From DASYLJ01 sp964432595 (GTDB lineage Bacteria; Desulfobacterota; Binatia; DP-6), in contig CAYSOF010000003.1 in the NCBI GenBank assembly GCA_964432595.1, positions 248,001-312,000 of the forward strand: a stretch of 64,000 nt of DNA. The letters run 5' to 3'. The position numbers and the translations under genes are program-made. A model generated the notes under the pieces. That model saw only the letters and a program-made list of their open reading frames with translations. It was not told the origin of the DNA and ran no database searches. Position 1 is the stretch's first letter, and each line of letters begins with the position of its first letter. This document shows positions 44,195 through 51,712 of the stretch, in pieces.

Positions 44195-44580
44195 CGGTCG
44201 CCGCCTGGCTCGAGGCCTTCGCCCACTGCGTGCGCGAGGGCGACGTGACCGCGGCCCGCGCGCTGTTCGATCCGTCGGTGCACGCGTTCGGCACGCGTGG
44301 CGAATGGCTCGACGGCATCGACGCGTTGCTCGCGCAGCAGTGGCAGCCCGTGTGGCCGCAGACCCGCGGCTTCCACTTCCTGGATGCGCCCCTCGTCACC
44401 GAGACCGCCGCCGACGCCTCGATCGTCTGCATCCTGGCGCTCTGGGCGTCGGAAGGCGTCGCGCCGGGCGGCCGCACCTTCGCGCGGCGCGGCCGATGCA
44501 CGATCGTCCTCCGCGCGACGCGGGACGGCTACCGCGCCGTTCACACGCACTTCTCGCGGACGCCCGACGGCAGCCTCTGA
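44179..44580 (+). CDS. NTF2-like (SnoaL/DUF4440-type) protein
   Basis: The 133-residue product has the single-domain NTF2-like pattern: a helical start (WLEAFAHCVREGDVTAARAL), FDPSVHAFGTRGEWLDGIDA, and alternating beta strands ending with YRAVHTHFSRTPDGSL. Family members are small isomerase-like or ligand-binding proteins and calcium/calmodulin-kinase-association-like domains. The role is unknown. It overlaps the PP-loop gene and may be its partner. Confidence 0.7.
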   Translation: MERALTVAAWLEAFAHCVREGDVTAARALFDPSVHAFGTRGEWLDGIDALLAQQWQPVWPQTRGFHFLDAPLVTETAADASIVCILALWASEGVAPGGRTFARRGRCTIVLRATRDGYRAVHTHFSRTPDGSL

Positions 44581-44661
44581 CCTTCCTCCGCGGGCGCTGT
44601 CGGCAAAATTTCGGGTTTTTGTCCGGGACCGTCACGGCCGACCCGGGCTAGGTTCGCCTGC

Positions 44662-44859
44662 ATGACGGAGACCGCCACGGACGGCAGCCCGCTGCCGCAG
44701 CGGCTCGCGTTCCTCGTCCAGCTCAGCCCGGCGAGCGACGGGCGCGGGACGTTCGCCGGCCGCGTCTTGCACGTCGTCTCGGCGCGGAGCGTGCGCTTCG
44801 CGTCGCGGGACGAGTGCCTGGCGTTCATCGCCCGCATACTCGAGGAGGAGCCGACATGA
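44662..44859 (+). CDS. Small protein of unknown function
   Basis: The 65-residue product (LPQRLAFLVQLSPASDGRGT, then FAGRVLHVVSARSVRFASRDECLAFI) has a beta-beta-alpha pattern ending in an acidic helix. Similar short proteins occur widely in GC-rich bacteria without known function. A TAGGTT at 44649-44654 ends 7 nt before the ATG and is a plausible -10, implying a leaderless message, but no good -35 is seen. Its stop overlaps the next start as ATGA. Confidence 0.6.
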   Translation: MTETATDGSPLPQRLAFLVQLSPASDGRGTFAGRVLHVVSARSVRFASRDECLAFIARILEEEPT

Positions 44860-47800
44860 CCAGCCCCGGATCGCATCGACTGGGCATCCTGGCCGTCGCG
44901 TGCTGCGCGTGGCTGTCCGCCGCTCCGGCCCGCGCGCAGCTCACGCCGGGCGACATCCTCGTCGCGGACTTCGAGGCGGGCCCGGCGGGCGCGGGGCTGC
45001 TCTTCCGCGTGGATCGCACCACGGGAATGCGGACCGTGCTGAGCGACTTCGGCTCGGCGGCCCAGGGACCGACCGGCCAGAGCCCGTTCGCCGTCGCCGT
45101 CGTCGATGCCGCCACGGTGTTCGTCGTCGACAGCCAGGGCCAGACCGGGAACGGGCTCCTCTTCCGGGTCGATCCGACCAACGGCGCGCCCTATAACGCG
45201 CAGGTGGCCAGCAACCTCACNNNNNNNNNNCGTGGTGAGCGACTTCGCCAGCACGGCGCAGGGCTCGCTCGGCTTCGAGCCCGTCGGTCTCCTCGTCGAC
45301 ACGGACGGGACGCTGCTGGTGACCGACACGCAGGCGGGAACCGACGTGCTCGGCGGCGGCGACGGCAACGGCGCGCTCTTCCGCATCGATCCGGTCACCG
45401 GCGCCCGCGTGCTGCTGAGCGATTTCGGCAATGCCGCGCAGGGGCCGCTGGGCCAGTCGCCGACCGGCGTCGCGCTCGGCGCGGGCGGCTGGATCCTCGT
45501 CGCCGACCCCGACGGCGGCACCGACGTCCCCGGCGACGGCAAGACGGGCGGCAACGGCGCGCTCTACCGCGTCCACCCCGTGAGCGGCATGCGCACCATG
45601 TTGAGCGACTTCGGCAACGCCGCGCAGGGCGCGACCGGGCTCAAGCCCGGCGGCGTCGCGCTCGGTCCCGGCGGCATCGTGGTCGCCGACACCGAGGCGG
45701 GGACGGGCGCGACGGGCATCCTCTTCCGGGTCGACGCGATCAGCGGCGCGCGCACCGCGCTCAGCACCTTCGGCAACATGGCGCAGGGGCCGCTCGGCGC
45801 CGACCCGTTCTTCGTGGCCGTGGCGACGAGCGGCCAGATCCTCGTCAGCGACGATCTCGCCGGCACCGACATCCCCCTCGACGGCCACGTCGGCGGCAAC
45901 GGCGCGCTCTTCGCCGTCAATCAGACGAACGGCAACCGGACGCTGCTGAGCGACTTCGGCAACGTGACGCAGGGCCCGACGGGCGTCGACCCGGTCGGCG
46001 TGGCGGTCGTCCCGCTCACGCAGCCCGGCGACGCGCTGGCGATCGACCTCCTCGCGGGCACGAACGGCCAGGGCGCGCTCTTCACCGTGAACCCGCAGAC
46101 CGGGACGCGGCTGCTGCTCAGCGACTTCGGCAACGGCCTCCAGGGTCCGCAGGGATCGGACCCCGTCGCCGTCGCGATGGGGTCCGGCGGCGACATCCTC
46201 GTCGTCGACGAGGACTGGATCGTCAACGGGCTCGGGGCGCTGCTGCGCGTGAATCCGCGCGACGGCTCGCGGACGGTCGTGAGCAACTTCTCCTCGGGTG
46301 CGGAAGGTCCGACGGGCGAGAACCCGAGCGCCGTGGCTCTGGAGCCGGACGGCCACATCCTCGTCGCCGATCGCGACGCCGGCTCGGGCATCAGCGGCGC
46401 GCTGTTCCGGGTCGACCCGGACACCGGCATCCGGACCCTGCTCAGCGATTTCGGCAACGCCGCCCAGGGCCCCGTCGGCCGCAATCCCACCGGCGTGATC
46501 GTGGAGGCGGACGGCGACATCCTGGTCGGGGATCCCGACTTCGGTCCGGCCGACGGCGCGATCCTCCGGATCGATCCGGCGACCGGCATGCGGACGGTGC
46601 TCAGCGACTTCGACGACCCCACCCAGGGGGCCACCGGAACGCACCCGGAGGACCTCACGCTCGATCTCGCGGGAGGCATCCTCGTCAACGACACCCTGCT
46701 CGGAACCGGCAACAGGGGAAGGCTCATGCGGGTCGACCCGGCGTCGGGCTTCCGCACGGTGCTGAGCGACTTCGGCAACGCGGCGCAGGGACCGCTCGGT
46801 CAGACCCTCGTCGGCGTGGCGGTCCGTGAGACGGGAGACATCCTGGTGCTCGACGACAACTCCGGGACGGGCAGCATCGGGACGCTCTTCGTTGTGAATC
46901 CGGTGACCGGGATGCGCATCGCGTTGAGCGACTTCGGGCTGCTCGGGCAAGGTCCCCTCGGCGCTGCGCTCCGCGGACTCACGATCTTCCGCGTGAACGC
47001 GCCGCCGGCGGCGCCGCTGAACGACTTCCTCTGCTACAAGGTGAAGGCGACGGGCGGCAACCGCTGCGACGCAAACGCGCCGAATCCGGCGCGCGTCTGC
47101 GAGACCGAGGAGGACTGCGGCGGCGTCGAGGACGTCACCGATTTCTGCAACCGCTTCAAGCTGCTGACGATCCCGACCTTCATCCGGCTCGTCGACCAGT
47201 TCGAGACGGCGCTCTACGGCGTCGGCAAGCCGACGAGCCTCTGCAACCCCGCCAACGTGAACGGCGACGATCCGACCGCGCCCGCGGAGGCCGACCACCT
47301 CGGGCCCTACCAGATCGGCCTCGCGGCGAAGGTGTGCGCCGCCGGGTCTCCGAGCAACGCCGGGAAGTCGTGCAAGAAGGAGCCGGACTGCGGCGGCGCC
47401 GCCGGCACCGCGTTCTGTCAGAAGTCGACGCCGCACGTGCAGCGGACGGGCGTCACCATCGACAACCGCTTCGGCACGCTCTCCGTCGACACGGTGAAGG
47501 CGAGCCGCGTGCTGGTGCCGACCGCGAAGAGCCTGCTCGGACCGATCGCAGCGCCGACGCCGGGCATCGACCACTTCACGTGCTACGACGTGCGCGTGAC
47601 GCCGGGGACGCCGAAGTTCCCGAAGGGCATCCAGACCGTCGCCGTGGACCAGTTCAACCAACCGAAGCTCTTCGACGTCGTCAGGCCGACGCGGCTCTGC
47701 GCGCCGGCGAACAAGAACGGCGAGTCGCCGGGCGCGGAGACCCATGCCGCACACCTCGTCTGCTACCAGGTGAAACCCGCGAGCGGACAGCCGAAGCACG

Positions 47801-47904
47801 TCAGGGTGCTGGCCATCTACACGAACAACCAGCTCGGCCCCGAGGTCCACGACACGGTCAAGGAAGAGGAGCTGTGCGTCGTGTCGGACAAGACGGCGCC
47901 CTGA
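44856..47904 (+). CDS. Large secreted repeat protein, interrupted by an assembly gap
   Basis: The ATG at 44856 has a GAGGAGGAG site and starts a signal peptide (LGILAVACCAWLSAAPARAQ). The body is built of about 12 visible repeats of roughly 65-75 residues, each with a VDPxTGxRxxLSDFGNAAQGPxG-like core and an ILVAD-like strand, as in NHL/beta-propeller blades. The C-terminus holds two Cys-rich modules (DFLCYKVKATGGNRC and HFTCYDVRVTPGTPKF). The frame before the Ns (44856-45220) and after them (45231-47904) differ by one base, but the gap length is arbitrary, so one continuous gene is the simplest reading. The true number of repeats is unknown. Confidence 0.75.
45221..45230. other. Assembly gap (10 Ns)
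   Basis: Ten unknown bases within the repeat gene. The flanking DNA codes near-identical repeat units, so the assembler probably failed to join them and the real distance may be larger or smaller than shown. Confidence 0.95.
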
Positions 47905-47915
47905 GCGCGGCCAGG

Positions 47916-47944
47916 TTGACCCGTCTCGCCCCGTGGCCTTCAAT
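47916..47944 (+). promoter_or_regulatory. Putative promoter of the Rnk-like gene
   Basis: TTGACC at 47916-47921, a 17 bp spacer and TTCAAT at 47939-47944. Transcription would start near 47951, at the ATG at 47952 and downstream of the ATG at 47943, so a leaderless message starting at 47952 is the best reading. Confidence 0.45.
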
Positions 47945-47951
47945 GCGCCGG

Positions 47952-48359
47952 ATGCTGGAACGTCCGCCCATCGTCCTCTCGCGACTGGATCACGAGCGCC
48001 TCGGTCGCCTGCTCGGTGCCGAGCGCGCGCGCGTCGATCTCGAGGCGCTGCGCGAGGAGCTCGATCGCGCGCGGCTCGTCGAGCCGGACGAGATGCCCCC
48101 GGACGTCGTGACCATGAATTCGATGGTGCAGTTCGCCGTCGAGGAGACGGGCGCCGACAGCGAGATCACGCTCGTCTATCCCGACCGCGCCGACGCAGCG
48201 AAGGGGCGGATCTCCGTGCTGGCGCCGGTCGGCAGCGCCCTGCTCGGCCTGGCGGTCGGCGACGCCATCGAGTGGCCCCTGCCCAACGGCCGGACGGTGC
48301 ATCTCCGCGTCCGCGGCGTCACCTACCAGCCCGAAGCGGCCGGCGACTATCACCTCTGA
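47952..48359 (+). CDS. rnk: Rnk/GreA-C-terminal-domain transcription factor
   Basis: The 135-residue product has a short helical N-terminus (LERPPIVLSRLDHERLGRLL) and the FKBP-like GreA/GreB C-terminal domain: MVQFAVEETGADSEITLVYP, ISVLAPVGSALLGLAVGDAI and the ending WPLPNGRTVHLRVRGVTYQP. It fits nucleoside-diphosphate-kinase regulator Rnk, an RNA-polymerase secondary-channel binder. ATG 47952 is preferred over 47943 because the protein then begins like Rnk and matches the inferred transcript start. Confidence 0.82.
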   Translation: MLERPPIVLSRLDHERLGRLLGAERARVDLEALREELDRARLVEPDEMPPDVVTMNSMVQFAVEETGADSEITLVYPDRADAAKGRISVLAPVGSALLGLAVGDAIEWPLPNGRTVHLRVRGVTYQPEAAGDYHL

Positions 48360-48394
48360 CGCGACCGGCCGCCGGGGTGGCCGCTCCGGCCCGA

Positions 48395-49345
48395 TCACGT
48401 CGCTCGAGAGGGCTGGGTGAGCTCGCCCGACGGCCACCGTCCGGTGCGTGCGGCCTCCGTCAGCACGGCGGAGGCACCGCGAATGACGGCATGCATCGGG
48501 TCGTCGGCCACGCGCGTCGTCACCTGCGTCGCGTCCTCGACGAGCGCGCGCATGCCGGGGAGCAGCGCGCCGCCGCCGGTCAGCACGACGCCGCACTCCA
48601 TCACCTGACGCACCTCGCGGTCACCGAGACCACGGAACAGACGGCCGACGCAGGTGGCGATCGCCGCGGTCGACGGCGCGAGCTCGACCTGCAGCGCCTC
48701 GACGTCGACGTTCGCTGCGCCGATGGACGGCACGCCGGCACTCGGTCGCTCGGGGGTCACGCCGTACAAGCGCAGGATGCGTTCCGCCTTCTCCTCGTCG
48801 GCGCGCAGATTGCGGCGTGCGAGTGCCGTGCGGACGTCACGCCGGAGCTGAGCGCATCCGGCACGCACGGCAGCGCTGGCGACGATGCCGTGCCGATCGA
48901 TCACGACGGCGTCGGTCACGCCCTCGCCGACGTCGACCAGCATCTGCACGAATTCGCCACCGAGCTCGGCCCCGACGCCGATGGCCGCCGCCACCGGCTC
49001 GGTGAGGAGCGTCACGTCGGCCGCGCCGGCCGCCGCCACCGCGTTCTCGAGCGCCTGCCGTTCGCTCGCACGGGCATCGGAGGGCACGCACGCCAGGACG
49101 CGCGGCCCGCGCCACCCCCATCGCGGCAGCCGGCCGAGCAGCTTCTGCACGACGACGGCGGCCGCACCGACGTTGCGCACGACGCCGCCGTGCAGCGCGG
49201 GCGCCACGTACGGACCGAAGTGGGTCGCCGTCCGCTGCGTGCTGACGACGACGTCGCCACACACCTGCGCGCGTGCCCAGGCCGTGCCGAGGTCGAGCGC
49301 GACGCTCGGACCGCCCCTCCATCGCCGAAGCACCGCCGACGTCAT
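48395..49345 (-). CDS. MreB-like actin homologue
   Basis: The 316-residue product shows the actin-superfamily ATPase motifs: phosphate-1 VALDLGTAWARAQVCG, phosphate-2 LVDVGEGVTDAVVIDRHG and the adenosine loop GVVLTGGGALLPGMRALVED. It also has the MreB-type AAAGAADVTLLTEPVAAAIG and the TQVTTRVADDPMHAVIRGAS ending. It is shorter and more divergent than the cell-shape MreB (about 345 residues), and no mreCD or rod genes are adjacent. It may be a paralogue with a different filament role. Confidence 0.8.
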   Translation of the reverse strand: MTSAVLRRWRGGPSVALDLGTAWARAQVCGDVVVSTQRTATHFGPYVAPALHGGVVRNVGAAAVVVQKLLGRLPRWGWRGPRVLACVPSDARASERQALENAVAAAGAADVTLLTEPVAAAIGVGAELGGEFVQMLVDVGEGVTDAVVIDRHGIVASAAVRAGCAQLRRDVRTALARRNLRADEEKAERILRLYGVTPERPSAGVPSIGAANVDVEALQVELAPSTAAIATCVGRLFRGLGDREVRQVMECGVVLTGGGALLPGMRALVEDATQVTTRVADDPMHAVIRGASAVLTEAARTGRWPSGELTQPSRAT

Positions 49346-49391
49346 GCCCACCACCAAGCCGCTGCCCTGCCGGCGAGTCAACGTCGCCCCG

Positions 49392-50864
49392 CTACGACCC
49401 GGGGGCGCTGCCGAACAGCAGGTCGAGCAGCGAGCGTCCCTCCGGCAGCGCGAACACGCATACCTGGTCGTCCGGCCGCAGCGCGGTGCTGCCGCGCGGC
49501 ACGACGACGTCGCGGTCGCGCACGATCATCGTCACGAGGCAGCCATCGGGGAGCGGCAGCTCGCGGACGAAGGCGCCGGCAACCGCCGACGCCGACGACA
49601 CGTGATACCAGACGAACTCGCCCGGCAGCTCGCGCAGCGAGACGAGCTCCACCGACGCCGCCGCCGGGGGCGGCGTCGGGGACGCGATCCCCAGCCGTCG
49701 CGCCGCCCACCCGACGGTGGCGCCGGGCACGAAGCTCGTCGCCAGCACCACGAAGAAGACGAGGTGGAACACCTCGTCACCTCGCGCGACACCGCTCACG
49801 ACCGGGTACGCCCCGAGAATGATCGGGACCGCGCCGCGGAGCCCCACCCAGGAGACGAAGGCGTTCTCGTTGCGCGGCACCCGCAGCAACGCGAGCAGCG
49901 ACGCGACCGCGAGCGGGCGCGCGACGAAGGCCAGCACCGCCGCGAGGGCGAGGCCGACGCCGATCGCGGGTACGAGCCGCGACGGGAACACGAGCAGCCC
50001 GAGCAATGTGAACATCATGATCTGCGACAGCCAGGCGAGTGCGTCGTGCACGCGCCGGACGCCCGCGGCGTACGGCAGCGGGCCGGCGGCGAGCACCAGC
50101 CCCGTGCCGTACACCGCGACGAAGCCGCTGCCGCCGAGCAGCGTCGCGCCGCCGAAGGCCAGAAAGGCGACGGCGACGGTGAGCACGGGGTACAGTCCCG
50201 CGGCGGGCAGCCGCACGTGCCGCAGGAGCGTGCGCCCGAGGTATCCCATCACGCCACCGGCGAGGCCCCCGACCCCGAACTGCTGCGCGAAGAGGAGAGC
50301 GATCTCGGCGGGCCCCGTGGCCTCCCCGAGCGCATACCGGGTGGCGAGCATCGTGAGCAGGATCGCCATCGGATCGTTCAGCCCCGACTCGACCTCGAGG
50401 GTCGCCGCCGTGGAGTCGCGCAACCGCACGCCGCTGCTCCGCAGCACGGCGAAGGTCGCGGCGGCGTCCGTCGACGAGACCACGGCGCCCACGAGCAGCG
50501 CGATCGGGACCGACAGCCCGAGGAGCATGCCGGCCAGCGCAACGAGCGCGGCCGTCGCCACCACACCCACCGTGGCGAGGAGACCCGCCGCCAGGGCCGC
50601 CCGTCGCAGCACGCTCGGCGCGGTGTTGAGGCCGCCGTCGAACAGGATCAGGACGAGCGCGATCGTTCCGAGCCGGAAGGCGAGCGGGAAGTGGTCGAAC
50701 GGTATCCCGCCGACGCCCTCCGAGCCGGCCAGCATGCCGAGGGCGAGAAACACGACCAGAACCGGCACTCCGAGCCGACTCGAGAGCGGGCTCGCGATGC
50801 CGGCGAGCACCAGCAGGACGCCGACGACCGTGAGCAGCACTGCGGCAGCCTCGATCTCGCCCAT
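49392..50864 (-). CDS. Cation:proton antiporter with TrkA-C domain (NhaP2/CvrA type)
   Basis: The 490-residue product has about twelve hydrophobic helices of the CPA1 family: the LFDGGLNTAPSVLRR segment, the transport motif SSTDAAATFAVLRSSG and ESGLNDPMAILLT. A cytosolic C-terminal RCK/TrkA-C-like domain of about 90 residues follows (REGPLPDGCLVTMIVR-like ending in DDQVCVFALPEG). It would exchange K+ or Na+ for H+. The ATG at 50864 gives MGEIEAAAVLL, directly before the first helix. A divergent or shared promoter is not evident. Confidence 0.85.
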   Translation of the reverse strand: MGEIEAAAVLLTVVGVLLVLAGIASPLSSRLGVPVLVVFLALGMLAGSEGVGGIPFDHFPLAFRLGTIALVLILFDGGLNTAPSVLRRAALAAGLLATVGVVATAALVALAGMLLGLSVPIALLVGAVVSSTDAAATFAVLRSSGVRLRDSTAATLEVESGLNDPMAILLTMLATRYALGEATGPAEIALLFAQQFGVGGLAGGVMGYLGRTLLRHVRLPAAGLYPVLTVAVAFLAFGGATLLGGSGFVAVYGTGLVLAAGPLPYAAGVRRVHDALAWLSQIMMFTLLGLLVFPSRLVPAIGVGLALAAVLAFVARPLAVASLLALLRVPRNENAFVSWVGLRGAVPIILGAYPVVSGVARGDEVFHLVFFVVLATSFVPGATVGWAARRLGIASPTPPPAAASVELVSLRELPGEFVWYHVSSASAVAGAFVRELPLPDGCLVTMIVRDRDVVVPRGSTALRPDDQVCVFALPEGRSLLDLLFGSAPGS

Positions 50865-50932
50865 GCACCCGGAAGGTCGCACGTGCGCGGCCGGTTTGCG
50901 ACGAGCTCGGTTTCACCGCGCCTACGGGGCCG

Positions 50933-51712
50933 TCACGGCACGTCGACCACCGTGAGCAGCAGCGCGCTCTCCTCCACGGCCGTCACGTCGTGCAGCAACG
51001 CGGGCTCGAGCGCCAGCAGCTGCCCGGCGGTGACGACGGTGTCGGTGCCGGCCGCGCCGAAGCGCAGCCGGCCGGACACGACCTGCACCGTCACCGGGCC
51101 CGGGGCACTGTGCGGCTCCATCGTCGCGCCGGCGTGCAGCGCGACGAGGACGACACGCAGGGCGCCGTTCTTCACGAGCGTGACCGCGTTGCGGCTGCTC
51201 GTGCGCCAGGTCGGCTCGTCGCGCAGCCGCGCGAGCGCGGCGCCGAGGTCGGTCGACAGGAGCGGCCCGGCGAGCTCGTGGCGGTCGCGCGGGCGGCCGG
51301 CGACCTGGCGTCGGAGGTCGCGCAGCTCGTGGAACGTGGCGGTCACGTCGCGCAGGAAGGCGGCGATGCCGGCGAGGTCGCCGGCATCGTCGTGGAGCAG
51401 CGCGACGCGGAACGCGATCGACAGCGTGCGGCCGTCGGCGTGCTGCGCGGGCACCTCGAGCAGATCGTCGCCGTAGCGCGACGTGCCCGTGCGGATCACC
51501 GCGTCCCAGCCGGCCCAGTGTCGGGCACGAAGGCGCTCGGGAACGATGAGGTCGAGCGTCCGGCCGACGGCCGCGGTCGCGTCGTGGCCGAAGAGGCGCT
51601 CGGCGGCGGCGTTCCAGTGGCGGATGACGCCGTCGCGATCGGCGACGATCACCGCCTCCGGGCAGCGCGCGCCGAGCAGCCGCCAGAGGTCAATGTCCGC
51701 GGGAAACGTCAT
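50933..51712 (-). CDS. PAS-cupin protein coupled to nitric oxide reductase
   Basis: The 259-residue product joins an N-terminal PAS domain (VIVADRDGVIRHWNAAAERL, FRVALLHDDAGDLAGIAAFL) to a C-terminal cupin (ALHAGATMEPHSAPGPVTVQ, VVSGRLRFGAAG, ALEPALLHDVTAVEES). The cupin His are few, so metal binding is uncertain. There is no DNA-binding or kinase domain. The ATG overlaps the qNOR stop (ATGA), so it is translated directly behind nitric oxide reductase. A redox, haem or NO-linked sensing or protective role is inferred from the setting only. Confidence 0.75.
   Translation of the reverse strand: MTFPADIDLWRLLGARCPEAVIVADRDGVIRHWNAAAERLFGHDATAAVGRTLDLIVPERLRARHWAGWDAVIRTGTSRYGDDLLEVPAQHADGRTLSIAFRVALLHDDAGDLAGIAAFLRDVTATFHELRDLRRQVAGRPRDRHELAGPLLSTDLGAALARLRDEPTWRTSSRNAVTLVKNGALRVVLVALHAGATMEPHSAPGPVTVQVVSGRLRFGAAGTDTVVTAGQLLALEPALLHDVTAVEESALLLTVVDVP

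Noticed and set aside
45220..45231. Frameshift dividing the repeat protein into two genes
   Set aside because: The frame change coincides with ten Ns of arbitrary length inside a repeat region; assembly is the simpler cause.
44856..47904. CRISPR-like or tandem DNA repeat array
   Set aside because: The repeats are protein-level blades of about 200 nt with variable DNA, in frame; there are no short identical repeats with spacers.
47943..47951. ATG 47943 as the Rnk start
   Set aside because: The inferred transcript would begin downstream of it, and the protein starts more like its family from ATG 47952; kept only as an alternative.
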